Assembly: GCA_030849075.1 (NCBI GenBank)
Contig: JASAOO010003553.1
Coordinates: forward strand, 1-64,000
Length of the DNA: 64,000 nucleotides
Source of the DNA: Zelonia costaricensis
Lineage: Eukaryota; Euglenozoa; Kinetoplastea; Trypanosomatida; Trypanosomatidae
Reading direction: 5' to 3'
How positions within the stretch are numbered: the first letter of the stretch is position 1; each line of letters begins with the position of its first letter. The notes beneath the pieces were generated by a model that was not told the DNA's origin, ran no database searches, and worked only from the letters and a program-made list of their open reading frames with translations. Below, piece after piece: positions 30,308-40,509 of the stretch. The translations under genes were made by a program, and so were the position numbers.

Positions 30308-33300
30308 ATGAGCTTTCTGTTCAAAGTGGTGCTTGGCCAGCGGGTCGTGCACCCATCGCCGCGCGATGGCGGACGCACTGGCGACGCTGCGACGCCAGCA
30401 GCAGAGTCGCCGAGCACCAATGCGTCAGCCAGTAGCAGTGCCGCTGCAGGTCGAGGAGGGAGCTCGCCACGCGCCGTGAACGGCGCTCGTAGTGGGGTGG
30501 CTGCGGCGGCACCCAGCGGCGTCCCTGCCTCGGGCTGGGCTACCGCACCACAAGAGAAGATCAAGTCGCCAACCCCCTCGACGCAGTCTCCCTACCGTGC
30601 CCCGACGTCCGCGTCGTCATCCCCGCGGCCCAGCACGCCAACGCGCACGCTACTCCTTCGGATCGAGGGCTGCACCATCGCGCAAGACCTCCGTGATGCT
30701 CTGCGGGAGCTGCTGCGCTGCCCCGACCTGCCCTACGCCCTCGACACGCCCTCCCTCGCATCGCTGCTCAGTCTGCTGGCCAACTGCCCCGAGGACGACA
30801 CCATCACCGAGCCCACGCTGCAGCTCCTCGCAAACGCCACGGACATCGACGTGTACCCTGACCAGCTAGAGTCGAACCGCCGCATCGTCAACGTGACGCC
30901 GGCTGACAAGCGGCACACCCGCGACGGGCTGCTGCAGCCTCTTGTGGAGGCGGTGCCGCTGCTGCTCGACTCGATGAAGGAGGGCGCGCCGTTCTGGAGC
31001 CGTTGCCACGTCGTCACCCTGCTGCAGCGGCTGGAGGAGTACGAGCCCTCCAAGGTGAACCAGGCCTTGCTGGCCGCCCGCGGCATCGGGGCCTTGCTGG
31101 ACGCGCTGAACGAGGACGAGCACGAGCACCAGCTGCGCAACCAGGCCCTCGTGCTCCTCACGTCCCTCACACTAGCCGACCCCGAGCTGCAGACGCTGCT
31201 CGCCTTCGATAATGCCTTCGACTCCCTCTTCGACCTCATCCAGCGCGAGGGCGGCGTCCAGCGCGGTGGTGCGATTGTGCGAGACTCGCTGACAGTGGTG
31301 CACAACATGCTGCGGTCCAACAAAGCGACGCAGAAGTTCTTCCGCGAAATGGGCTGTGCCGCGCGGCTGGCCGCCCTCTTCGATGCCGTGCCGGCCGAGC
31401 TCGGCGCCTGCACGACGACGGAGCAGCGACCGAACATCAGCAACAAGGCCAACAACACCGGCGCCAGCTCCCCCACTCCGGCGCACGCCCAACCTGCCGT
31501 GCACACGGAGAAGCTGGAGGCATTTCTTGAGAGCACCAAGTCATCGGACGCGATGCTGATCGTGCTCCTCTCCGTCTCTATCCTCGCCTGCGTGCTGCGC
31601 GGCAGCGACGAGGTGGAGGCGGAGCTGCGCGTCACGCAGGACGCGTTGCTGCGCTGCGGCCTGCTCAACCCCCTCACCCGCCTCGCCTTCTGCGGGCTGG
31701 CCATCGACGACGCCACCCGCATCGAGGCGGTGCGCGTCCTCGCGCTGCTCTTGTCCGGCTCGAAGCGAGCCATCGAGGAGTGGCTGGGCTTGCCGCCTGT
31801 CCTGACGCTGGTGCGCGCAACGCTGCCACACACCGTGCGGGCGTGGCCCACGCCGCGGGCGCTGCTCTCTTACGTCTGCGAGACCGCCGACACGACGCTC
31901 GTCAGCGCCGCGGTGCAGCTCTTCTCGGCGCTGCTGAGTGTGCCGGCGTGCCAGGAGCGGGCCGTGGCGGCACTGCTGCTGGACGGGCTGGCAGACGTCC
32001 ACGGCGGCGGCGGCGGCGGCAGTGGTGCTGGCGCCGCAGCTCGCACCGCGAACGGGTCGCCCAGGAGCCAAAATGGGAGCGCTGGCGCGCCTGCGGGGGG
32101 TACTGCTCAGCTGGACACCCACGGCGGCGCGGCGCTCGCACGCGTCCTGCTCTCTGCCCGCACCGCGGCGCTCGAGAAGTACTACGCGGCGCAAGTGCTG
32201 CGGGCGCTGATGACGCAGCCGAGTGCTCGCAACGTGGCGCAAGCGCTTGTGCAGGCGCCTGTGCCGCAAGCCCTGCAGTCGGCCACACTCGCCGGGCTGG
32301 TCAAGGCTCAGCCGGGCTGGGCGTTATCGCCGATGCTTCCGTCGTCCTTCTACAACTACGTCGTGGCGTTTCTGCTCTTCTGCCTCGGCGGCGGCGCGGC
32401 GGCGCAGCAGATGAACACGGCCGCCATCGGCGCCTACGTGGGCGCTCTGCTGTCGTGGATGGCAGCCTGCCCGCTGGCGGCCGCCGCGCTCGTGGAGGAG
32501 ACGGCGTGGGGGGAGGCGTTGCTGCACCAGGCCCGCCGCGATGGCGCAGCCCACCTCCGGTTGTGGTCGACAGTGCTGATCGCCAGCGCGGCTGTCGTGG
32601 CCACGCGAGCCGCGGCGGCAGGGGTGGCGCCTGCGTCGGCGGCGGCGGCGGCCAAGGAGCTGACGCTGCGCTTTTTGCGGCTCGTGGGCAGCGGTGCCGC
32701 GCTCGACACGATCCTGTTCGATGCGCAGGCGAGCACGCCGGCGTGGCAGCACCCCGCCGCAAGCGGTCTGCGCACGCAGAACCCCAGCCCGTACGACGTG
32801 GCGCTGGTGGCGCAGGTGGAGCAGCTCGCGACGGAGTTCAAACAGCTGCTGACCGCGGCGGCCGGCTCTGCGCCGCCAGGTGCCGTGCCGATGCCGCCGC
32901 TCGTGCGTGCTGCCGCACCGCCGGTCGTGCCGCCGCTCCCGCTGATGTCGGCCACGGCGCCGCCAGGTGCAGTCGCCGCGACTTCCTCGATGGGCCACAG
33001 TCGCATGTCCTCTGGAGACTACCGTGTGGAGGACCCACACCCGCCGCCTCCGCTGGCGAGCGCTCCAGCAACCATCACGAGCCCGCTTCTGCCCGCCGTG
33101 GACCCGCAGATGCAGGCGATGCTGGCCGCGCTGCAGGCGGAGCTTGCGGCTGCCAAGGCGGAGCGCGCCGGGCTCGCCGAGGCCTTGGACGAGTGGCGCA
33201 CACGCGCCGAGCAGAGCGCCGCGCAGTGCGCCTCCATGCAGGAGGAGCACAACCGTCGCACTGCTGCGGCTGCGGAGGCGGAGCGGCTGCGTGCCGAGGA

Positions 33301-35116
33301 GGCCATGGCGTCTGCCGCGCACGCCGCGCACTCTCACGCCGCCTCCGCCGACGTCGTGGACGGACTTCGCGAGAACATTCGGCTTCTGGAGGAGGCGCTC
33401 AGCTCAAAGGAGGAGGAGCACCAGCAGCTGGTCGAGTCGCTGAACATGATGGAGGATCAGCTGCGGCACGCCTCGCAGGCCGCCGCGCAACGGCAGCAGC
33501 AGCTCCAGCAGCACGAGGAGCGGGAGGCGCGCCGATCCACGCACGATGAAGCGCCGCCGCCGCCACCGCCACCGGCGTCGCGGCCTGCCCCTGACGTCGT
33601 GGCGGCCCTCGAGGCGGAGCGTAACTCGGTGCTGCAGCAGCTGGCCCTCACACAGCGGGAGACGGCGCGGCTGCAGCAGGCGCTGCGCGGGGTGAGCAAC
33701 GATTACGGCGAGCTGCTCCTGATGGTGGCGGAGCTGAACGACGAGTGCGTCTCTGTCAAGGGAGGGTCGTCGATGGCCGTCACGCCGGCGCGGCCGTGGC
33801 AGCGGGACGCTACGCCGAGCATCGAGCGGATGGAAACCAACGTCGATCTTCTGAACGGGGACGCACGGCAAGCCGAGGCCGCCGTCTGCGATGCCGACAT
33901 GACGGGTGAGGCGCTTTTTGGGGAGGCCGCCCCTCCTGTTGCGCACGCGCCACAGCCCCTGCCGCAGCCCCCGCAGGTCCATGCGCTGCCAGAGGTCGCG
34001 CCGGAAGCCGCGGCCGCGGAGGCGGCGTTGTCGCGCGAGCCGAGCTGGGCCGCCGGGGCGACGGTGAACACGTACGAGGAGGCCACGGATGTCACAATCG
34101 GCACGACCGCCACCCCCACCTCCGCGCAGCTCGCCACGGCACCACCTCCGAAGCGGTCCGCGTCCCCAGGGGAGGTGCGCGCAACCTTCCCTAACGCGCC
34201 TGCACTGCCCGCTCCCTCGCTGTTGCACGCCCCTTCAGCGACTGGTCCGTCGCCAGCACCACCTCCATCACAGGCCTTTGAGCACGTCGCCGCGGCACCA
34301 CCGGGGCCTCCGCCTCCACCCCGACCGCACGCCCCGCAGCACCCGCCGCACCGCTCCGCCCTTCACGCACCACGCTACGCGGACCCCTCTGCCGCTTTCT
34401 TTGGGGGTGCGCCGAGTGCCCCGGCGCCAGCAGCTCTTCCACCACACCAGCCTCCACGCGGCCTGCTGCCGCCGCCGCAGCAGCAGCAGCCGCAGTCGCA
34501 GCAGCCGCACGCTTCTCTGCATCTCGGTCCGCAGACGCTCACTGCCGCCGCGCACCACACCGCACCAGCACCTCCTGCTCACCCCCTGGCACCGCCTCCG
34601 ACTCCGCTACGGCAATCCGCTGTCGCCAACGCAGTGCCGGTGACCGCACCGGTGGCTGGCCCCCCACGGAACGCAGGAGCAGCAGGTTACACCGCCGCGC
34701 CGCAGCACGAGAGCGTCACTTCGATGGCCCAAGGCGCGACGTGGCAGCCCTCCGCGTCGGAGACGACGACCGCCGCTGGCAATCCGTTCCTCGATGCCGC
34801 AGTCGGAGGCGATGCTGTTGGAAACCCCTTTGCGGCAGGCGGCAGCGACGACGACGGCGACGGAAACGATGCAGGCGACGCCTTGAAGCCACCGGCTGCC
34901 GCCGCGCCACCGCGAGAAGCCGCAGCCGCGCAGCGGTTGGAAGCTCCGACGGTTAACCACCAACGAACCCACGCACCTGCCACGCAGGAGTCCGCAGCGG
35001 CTGCATTGGCAGGGACGGAGGCGGCCAAGCCCAGCGGCACGCCGACGAGCGCCTTCAACCCGTTTGCCGATTTCAACGGCGGCGGCGACGGCGACGAGTT
35101 TGGGGATCTTCGGTGA
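30308..35116 (+). CDS. p115/Uso1-like vesicle-tethering protein with coiled coil and NPF motifs (1602 aa)
   Basis: p115/Uso1 proteins tether ER-derived vesicles at the Golgi. The N-terminal ~800 residues form an armadillo-like head. The stretch ALFDNAFDSLFDLIQREGG-like (around residue 305), followed by RGGAIVRDSLTVVHNMLRSN and KFFREMGCAARLAALFD, corresponds to the diagnostic p115 head motif ('IxxEGGxxGGxVVxDCLxLLxNLL...NxxFFxE'). A coiled coil rich in Glu/Ala/Gln covers about 930-1150, with a second short one near 1095-1130. The rest is Pro/Ala/Gln-rich and disordered. Three NPF tripeptides sit near the C-terminus (residues 1492, 1506, 1584); NPF is the binding motif of EH-domain endocytic proteins. 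ATG 30308 starts MSFLFKVVLGQ. The upstream in-frame extension is non-ATG spacer. The head assignment is good; the NPF tail function is inferred. Confidence 0.85.
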   Translation: MSFLFKVVLGQRVVHPSPRDGGRTGDAATPAAESPSTNASASSSAAAGRGGSSPRAVNGARSGVAAAAPSGVPASGWATAPQEKIKSPTPSTQSPYRAPTSASSSPRPSTPTRTLLLRIEGCTIAQDLRDALRELLRCPDLPYALDTPSLASLLSLLANCPEDDTITEPTLQLLANATDIDVYPDQLESNRRIVNVTPADKRHTRDGLLQPLVEAVPLLLDSMKEGAPFWSRCHVVTLLQRLEEYEPSKVNQALLAARGIGALLDALNEDEHEHQLRNQALVLLTSLTLADPELQTLLAFDNAFDSLFDLIQREGGVQRGGAIVRDSLTVVHNMLRSNKATQKFFREMGCAARLAALFDAVPAELGACTTTEQRPNISNKANNTGASSPTPAHAQPAVHTEKLEAFLESTKSSDAMLIVLLSVSILACVLRGSDEVEAELRVTQDALLRCGLLNPLTRLAFCGLAIDDATRIEAVRVLALLLSGSKRAIEEWLGLPPVLTLVRATLPHTVRAWPTPRALLSYVCETADTTLVSAAVQLFSALLSVPACQERAVAALLLDGLADVHGGGGGGSGAGAAARTANGSPRSQNGSAGAPAGGTAQLDTHGGAALARVLLSARTAALEKYYAAQVLRALMTQPSARNVAQALVQAPVPQALQSATLAGLVKAQPGWALSPMLPSSFYNYVVAFLLFCLGGGAAAQQMNTAAIGAYVGALLSWMAACPLAAAALVEETAWGEALLHQARRDGAAHLRLWSTVLIASAAVVATRAAAAGVAPASAAAAAKELTLRFLRLVGSGAALDTILFDAQASTPAWQHPAASGLRTQNPSPYDVALVAQVEQLATEFKQLLTAAAGSAPPGAVPMPPLVRAAAPPVVPPLPLMSATAPPGAVAATSSMGHSRMSSGDYRVEDPHPPPPLASAPATITSPLLPAVDPQMQAMLAALQAELAAAKAERAGLAEALDEWRTRAEQSAAQCASMQEEHNRRTAAAAEAERLRAEEAMASAAHAAHSHAASADVVDGLRENIRLLEEALSSKEEEHQQLVESLNMMEDQLRHASQAAAQRQQQLQQHEEREARRSTHDEAPPPPPPPASRPAPDVVAALEAERNSVLQQLALTQRETARLQQALRGVSNDYGELLLMVAELNDECVSVKGGSSMAVTPARPWQRDATPSIERMETNVDLLNGDARQAEAAVCDADMTGEALFGEAAPPVAHAPQPLPQPPQVHALPEVAPEAAAAEAALSREPSWAAGATVNTYEEATDVTIGTTATPTSAQLATAPPPKRSASPGEVRATFPNAPALPAPSLLHAPSATGPSPAPPPSQAFEHVAAAPPGPPPPPRPHAPQHPPHRSALHAPRYADPSAAFFGGAPSAPAPAALPPHQPPRGLLPPPQQQQPQSQQPHASLHLGPQTLTAAAHHTAPAPPAHPLAPPPTPLRQSAVANAVPVTAPVAGPPRNAGAAGYTAAPQHESVTSMAQGATWQPSASETTTAAGNPFLDAAVGGDAVGNPFAAGGSDDDGDGNDAGDALKPPAAAAPPREAAAAQRLEAPTVNHQRTHAPATQESAAAALAGTEAAKPSGTPTSAFNPFADFNGGGDGDEFGDLR

Positions 35117-36811
35117 TGGCGGACGCGAGTGGTGCGTTGGGGGGGGGGCGGGAGAGGGCAGAGGCATGTCAAGTGGAGGGCTGAGCTTGTTGTGCGGCTG
35201 GCAGAATTCGTGGGTCAAAGCTGACCACCGAGCACTTGTTCGGAGGTTTTTTTTTGGGGGGGGGGGGCGTAGCAGCTGCCTCATTAATGCACTTGTTCCT
35301 GTGTGTGTGTATGCAACGTACTTTCGTGAAGACACGTGATAGAGGCCATGGGCTGGGCTCCTCAGAGTCTCCTCTGTTCTGTGCAAGGATGCGCCTCCAC
35401 GGTGCTCCCCGCTGCTCTCTCACACTCCCAATAAAAAGGTGCGCACGTGTGTGTGCTTGTACGTCGCTCACGTACCACCGTTGGGCGTAGTAAACTGCGG
35501 CGGCGCCGCACGTGTCGTGGTTGCGTGAGAAAAGCGAGACGAGGCGCGTCTTGTCATGAATGAACTTCAAAGAGAAGTCAGGCGGGCATAAGCTGTGAGC
35601 GGCACGCGGAAAACAAGATGGTGGAAGGGACGGGAAACGGCGAACCCCACCCCCCACCCCCGCTGCTGGTGGGCATGCGCGAAGGTGGAAGTGGATCGCT
35701 TCGCGTTTGCCATGATGATACCGCACGGCGTTACTTTGCTGTTTGTGAGCGCCGCAATGATTCACGGCGACTCTCACTACGTTAGCGTCCACAGCTCAAG
35801 TGGCACCTACGGCGGCCGCCAGTTGACTGACTCTCCGGATTCTGCGCGGGCCTCGCCCCCCTCCCCGGCACGACGTCTCACCTCATCGATGGCTCCACTC
35901 ACCTTCTTCGTATCGCCTCCTCTTCCACTCCTTGTGTAGGTTTCCATCCTCCCTGCGTCACGTTGCTCTTGTGACGAGCACAGCTGCGCACACGTGTGCC
36001 CCTCCTCACCCTTCACCCACCCTGTGGAGAGGGTCCACTGCCCGGGCACACTGCACTGCTCGCTCTTTTGTGTGGCAGACCGCAAGTACGACGCCGCACC
36101 GCGTGGTGCGTCTCACCGCTGTTCGTAAAATATCAGACTCAGACCAACGTGAATCGCATTCCTTACTCCTCTTCATAACAGTTGTCGGTTGGGCCGCATC
36201 GAGTCACTGCCAGCTGGTCGCCCCTCCGCCCCCCCTCCCCCGCCGGTTTACCCTCCTTTCGCACACACACTGCACTCATATCCTGCGCGCTCGGTGGCAC
36301 GACACACATCGAGTCGTTGTCCTCGTGTCCCTGCAGCCCCCAGCAGGCGATTGACTTCTACCATAGACTGCACGCTTTGGACTGTTCGTTCTGCATCTGC
36401 CGTTTTTTTGTTTGTTGTGGTTCTGTGGCAAGGGGTTGCCCCTCTCCTCCTTGTACACCTTGACGTGCGTCTGTTTGTCAGTGCCTCGCCCCCCGCCCCC
36501 CGCCCCCCCCCCCCCACGTCGCAGAGCCGCTCTATTGACCTCGCGTCTGTGTCTGTATTTAAGTGTACCTGTACAGCGTGCCGCTCCACGCCTCGGTGCG
36601 CGCTTTTTCAATTCCCCGTCGTGGCGCAGCTGGTTGCCCTTTCTTCATCATCTCTCCCCATCAGAAGGGCAGAGGTAGACGTAACTCACCGCAGCGTGTG
36701 TGGCAGTGACAGCTGTCGGTGTTTGCCTCACGGGACGCCGAGTCTTGTAGAGAAGTGCAGCTCTTTCGTGAAGTGAGCCAGTTGCACACTCTCTTATCGG
36801 CCGGACTGGTC
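35117..36811. other. Intergenic spacer with T9G12 tract
   Basis: No convincing gene. At 35247-35267 a T9 run passes directly into a G12 run, like the tract at 25741. A minus-strand frame of 207 codons (35169-35792) lacks an ATG start and a recognisable domain. C runs near 36497-36515. The probable acceptor for the FHA gene is the AG at 36663-36664 after CCCTTTCTTCATCATC-type sequence from 36632. No ATG lies between that AG and 36812. Confidence 0.6.
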
Positions 36812-38518
36812 ATGGCGCAGTCTACTGACTCGGCCGACGTCACGGCGCAGCCGGCGCCGGTACTCGGCGATTGCGTGCTGACGCTGACACACGCCACCAC
36901 GTACGAGCCGCCCCTGTACCTTTTCCCCGAGCTGCTGCCGCAGGTGCCCCAGGGCACACCGCCTCTGCCGGTCTGGGACGCCGTGGCCGACGCCGTCAAC
37001 ATCGCCGCCTCGTCGTGGCGCATCGCCGACGCAACGCAGCTCGTGGCAGCTGGCGCGGCTGCAGCTGCTGCTGCTGGGGAGGCAGGCGGCTCGGCGAAGG
37101 CCGCGGCTGCAGGGGAGCGCCGACCGCAGGCGATGGTCACGCTCGCCTCGATGATCGCCGACAACCGCCTCGTCGCGGCCGGGCTGGATGCCACGGCCCT
37201 CGCGAACGGCGCCTTCTCCTCGGCCGCCATCATTACCCACCTCGCCACGCTGCAGGCTCGCATGGGCCTCAGCGACGAGGAGGGGGCGGCGATCATGTCC
37301 AACCACTTCATCAACCTCCTCGCGTGGCAAAAACTGCGGGAACTGAACGGGGTCAGCGCGCGCACGCGCACCGACGCCGGCACGGCCGCCACTTCGGTGT
37401 CTGCCTCCAACACCGCCGCGGTGGCACTGGCGGAGACGACGACATCGTCGCGCAAGCGCCTTCGTGCCTCACAGGAGCAGGACAACGGCGAGGAGCGGCA
37501 GCAGTGGCTCGCGTCACCCCACCCGTGGGCGACGGACGCCGAGCTGAAGGCGGACGCCGACGGCAACGCGCGATTTGTCGCGGCGAGTGAGACGAACGTG
37601 GAGCGGCAGGTGGAGCTACTCCGCACTCTGACGGAGCTGTACCAGCGGCCGTGGCGCACACTGGCGTCACGCGGGCAGCAGACCGACTTTGTGATTCCGC
37701 CGGGCACGGTGAACGTCACAAGCCCCTTCGCCGACAACACAAAAGTGCCTGGCGCGATGGTGGACCCCGTAGCCGATCTCGGCTGGGCCCCGACGGCCAG
37801 CCACTCGGTTTCCCAGCCGTCGCAGGGTGTGGCGGACTTCTTTGGTGGGGTGTGTGTGGCGCACGCGGCCCGCTTCTACGCCGTGCTCATCACTTCCGCG
37901 TCGTCGGCCAGCGAGGGCGCGCCGACGCGGTTGCCACTGGACGAGCTGACGACGTACTTCGGTCGTGACGCCGGGGTGCGAGCAGCGGCGGCGACGGCGG
38001 CCGCCGCGCTCATGCCCATTCGCGGCGCGCTCGGGCCTCACGCGGCGCACCCGGAGGTGCTGTCGCGCTGTCACTTTGCGCTGGTGTTAAGGCCGGTGTA
38101 CGAGCAGGTGAATAGCGCAGACGGTGCGCCGGAGTCCCTGCGCGCTACAGAGCTTAAGAATACTAAGCAGGAGCCGAGCGACGACGACGGCGACGAGGGC
38201 GGCAGTGGCGGGGACTCGGAAAGGCAGACCGGGCAGGTCGCGGTGGTGCACACGAAGCGGCCGCACCACTACACGCTGTGGCTCGTCAACTACGGTCGCA
38301 ACGGCGTTCGCGTGGCTGGGAAGGGCTGGGTGCTGGGAGAGCCGCGGCAGCTCGTACCCGGCGACGTGCTCGTCGTGGGCGACGAGGTGGAGTTGCGCGT
38401 GGAGGAGCACGCAACGGCCGCGGCGGCCCGCGCCGTGGCCACTAACGGCGTGTCGCAACACAGCTCCACCTCGGCCACGCCTTCGCAGGTGAAGCGAGAG
38501 CGGCTCGAGGATGAGTAG
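36812..38518 (+). CDS. FHA-domain protein, possibly MCRS1-like (568 aa)
   Basis: FHA domains bind phosphothreonine peptides. The C-terminal domain carries the FHA landmarks in order: YFGRDAG (Gly-Arg at residues 384-385), LSRCHFALVL (Ser-Arg-x-His at 418-421) and LVNYGRNGVRVAGKGWVLG (Asn-Gly, about 490-500), closing with VPGDVLVVGDEVELRV. An acidic, Lys/Glu-containing insertion of about 45 residues splits the domain between the SRxH strand and the last sheets. The N-terminal part is helical (PVWDAVADAVNIAASSWRI, MSNHFINLLAWQKLRELNG). A C-terminal FHA after a helical N-terminus, with the 'GKGWxLG' end, faintly recalls MCRS1-type chromatin and centrosome proteins, but this is weak. ATG 36812 is the first ATG after the splice acceptor. 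FHA confidence is moderate to good; cellular role unknown. Confidence 0.82.
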   Translation: MAQSTDSADVTAQPAPVLGDCVLTLTHATTYEPPLYLFPELLPQVPQGTPPLPVWDAVADAVNIAASSWRIADATQLVAAGAAAAAAAGEAGGSAKAAAAGERRPQAMVTLASMIADNRLVAAGLDATALANGAFSSAAIITHLATLQARMGLSDEEGAAIMSNHFINLLAWQKLRELNGVSARTRTDAGTAATSVSASNTAAVALAETTTSSRKRLRASQEQDNGEERQQWLASPHPWATDAELKADADGNARFVAASETNVERQVELLRTLTELYQRPWRTLASRGQQTDFVIPPGTVNVTSPFADNTKVPGAMVDPVADLGWAPTASHSVSQPSQGVADFFGGVCVAHAARFYAVLITSASSASEGAPTRLPLDELTTYFGRDAGVRAAAATAAAALMPIRGALGPHAAHPEVLSRCHFALVLRPVYEQVNSADGAPESLRATELKNTKQEPSDDDGDEGGSGGDSERQTGQVAVVHTKRPHHYTLWLVNYGRNGVRVAGKGWVLGEPRQLVPGDVLVVGDEVELRVEEHATAAAARAVATNGVSQHSSTSATPSQVKRERLEDE

Positions 38519-39136
38519 CCGCGCGTTGAAATACGTGTGAAGGAGCGGCACCCGGCTCCATGCGTGGCTTCCGTTCTCGGTGCCTCGTCAGATCCAAGGG
38601 GAGAGGGAGGTGGGGAAGAATGGGTGGGGGGCTCATGGCGACCACCCCCACCGGCCACTCTTCCCTTTTTTCCCCTCTCTGGCTGTTGTCATGTGACACC
38701 CACCTCGCGTGCGCGGCATTGCCTCCCCGTCACACCGCACCCGTCGGGCCCCTCCCTCCTGCCTCGTGGCGCTGACCGCACCCAGACACACTCAAACACA
38801 AAGTGATTGGATGCACGCAGCACGTTGACTCGAGCCCCCCTCCCCCCTCTCTCCGGGCGACACGCGCACACCGACGGGGTGCCGCTTCGTCTCCACGGCT
38901 CTCGCCCTTCTTCAAGGCTGGCCGTTCTCCCCCCCCCCTCCCTCCCCCTCGCAGGCTTTCCCTCACCCTCTACACGACAGAAAGGAAGACGACGCACGGG
39001 GACATGTAGGAGCGTGCCTGTGCTCTCCTCTTCTACGATGATGCAAACCTCGCCGGCACCATGCCGCGCCCGTTTCTGGTGACGCCTGTTGGCGCGGCAC
39101 GGCGGTGGAGTGCTGAACACGTGAAGGCACATTTCG

Positions 39137-39195
39137 ACGTGAGCTGCGGCCCCCTCCCCCCTCCCNACGTGGGCTGCGGCCCCCCCCCCCTCCCT
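39137..39195. repeat. Imperfect ~29-base duplication around an N
   Basis: ACGTGAGCTGCGGCC plus C-rich sequence (39137-39165) is repeated as ACGTGGGCTGCGGCC plus C-rich sequence from 39167, with the N at 39166 between them. The pattern is the same as at 11543-11600, so both are probably unmerged contig overlaps at C-rich DNA. Confidence 0.7.
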
Positions 39196-39390
39196 CCCCC
39201 TGCCAATCCGCCTGCTGTTGTGTCACCTCTGTCGTGGGCAGAGCTACGACAGCAGTGTCCCCTTTCCGTGTCCTCAGCCCATCTCGCGTGATGCCTGTCT
39301 ACATCCACCTGCTTACCCGACCTCCCACCGCCTGCATCAACCTCGTCTCCCCCACTTCTTTTTATCACGACCTCGGTCACGCACACTTGC

Positions 39391-39412
39391 CCACATCCCC
39401 ATTCTCTCGCAG
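39391..39412 (+). promoter_or_regulatory. Splice acceptor of the YOS1-like gene
   Basis: CCCCATTCTCTCGCAG ends at 39412, giving a 73-base 5' UTR without any ATG before the start at 39486. Confidence 0.65.
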
Positions 39413-39485
39413 AGGAGGCCGTTTCCGCGAAGTGGGCTTTCGCGTTCTCAGCAAAGAAGAAGTCGAAAAAAAAAACGAGCGCACC

Positions 39486-39815
39486 ATGGGCCTCAGCATC
39501 TACTCGCTGGCCTCGGCCATCGCGCTGTGCCTCAACGCCTTGGCCATCCTCTCCGAGTCGCGGTTCCTCTCCAAGTTCGGCTTGGCCACTCCACAGGCGC
39601 TCCAGGGCGGTGTGTCGCCGCAGCAGGAGTCCGCCTTCAACGACATGGCGCCGTCCGCCTTCGACACGGACTTCGGCGGCAGCGGTAGTGGCGGCTCCGT
39701 CTCGTCCGTGAAGCTGCAGGTCGCCTCCCTCCTGCACTCGGTGCGGCTGCTGATGCGGTGGCCGCTCATCTTTGTGAACCTTGTCTTGATTGCCCTTGCA
39801 CTCATCTTTGGCTGA
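39486..39815 (+). CDS. YOS1/IER3IP1-like ER-Golgi transport protein (109 aa)
   Basis: YOS1 is a small membrane protein needed with Yip1-Yif1 for COPII vesicle transport from ER to Golgi. The N-terminus MGLSIYSLASAIALCLNALA is the family's first membrane helix. LSESRFLSKFGLA matches the conserved 'LxExRFLxxxGW' segment that follows it. The C-terminus, VKLQVASLLHSVRLLMRWPL then IFVNLVLIALALIFG, matches the 'LIxSVRTVMRxPLIxxNxxxI' helix ending in phenylalanine-glycine. The middle loop (about 35-75) has a Gly/Ser-rich insertion, making the protein somewhat longer than the ~80-aa yeast and human forms. The start ACCATGG is in good context. It lies two genes after the p115-like tether of the same pathway, though co-location in a trypanosomatid array need not mean co-regulation. 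Confidence 0.92.
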   Translation: MGLSIYSLASAIALCLNALAILSESRFLSKFGLATPQALQGGVSPQQESAFNDMAPSAFDTDFGGSGSGGSVSSVKLQVASLLHSVRLLMRWPLIFVNLVLIALALIFG

Positions 39816-40509
39816 GTCGTGCTGGGCAGCGAGGGGGTGAGAGGAGAGTGGGGGAATGGCGACGGTGGCGTGCATCACTTCCGATGACGCCCCTCCCCCG
39901 TCGCTTCCGTTTGTGTGCTCCAACCCTGTCTTCCGTTCCCTCCCCCCTCTCCCCTCCGCCTGATCCTCAGCGTTGGAGAGGAAACAAAGGCGAAACTCAA
40001 TCAACGTGTATGAACCTTGCAGAAGAGAAGAAATGAGAACAAAAAGTGAGAGCGACGTGCACGTGGACGAGTTTTGCGGCGGTGCACTGACGTCAGACGT
40101 GGAAAGAGGCGAAAAAAAATGACGGGCGTCCCAATCGCACGTTCGGTCTGGCGCCCCAATGACCTTGTCTGCAGTATTGCATGTGGGCTGTGCTCCAGCT
40201 CAGCGCGTCGATCGCCACGTTCGTAGCCTCGCCCCCCCTTTGAGTGGGGTTCTTGACGGAAAACCACGCATCGCCCCTTTTCGATGTTTTGGCGGCGCCT
40301 CTGCGACCCTCAACGCCGTTGTTCTCCGTCTCTCTCCCCTTTTCTGCTTCTCTGCAGCTCGGCCCTTTCATGCCACGAACTTGACTCAGCTACGGTGGTC
40401 CTGCACTCCTTCCCCCTACGCGTCCCCAGCACCCCGGCCCCCCTCCCGCCCCCACCAGTCCGTTTGCATCTGTGGAAACGAAAAGACGGGTCTAACACAC
40501 AGGGAGCCC
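39816..40509. other. Intergenic spacer with candidate uORF
   Basis: No gene seen. CT-rich; the acceptor for the next gene is at 40356-40357. A four-codon upstream frame (ATG 40370 to TGA 40384) lies in the inferred leader of the RNF32-like gene. Confidence 0.6.
40329..40357 (+). promoter_or_regulatory. Polypyrimidine tract and splice acceptor of the RNF32-like gene
   Basis: TCTCTCCCCTTTTCTGCTTC then TCTGCAG ends at 40357, a textbook tract-plus-AG, about 150 bases before ATG 40510. Confidence 0.7.

Larger units (their letters stand above)
38519..39485. other. Intergenic spacer containing an N flanked by duplicated sequence
   Basis: No gene. C runs near 38826, 38929 and 39180; the N at 39166; and a clear splice acceptor (AG 39411-39412) for the YOS1-like gene. 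The latter part is CT-rich as usual, and an A run lies at 39466-39475 just before the start codon. Confidence 0.65.
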
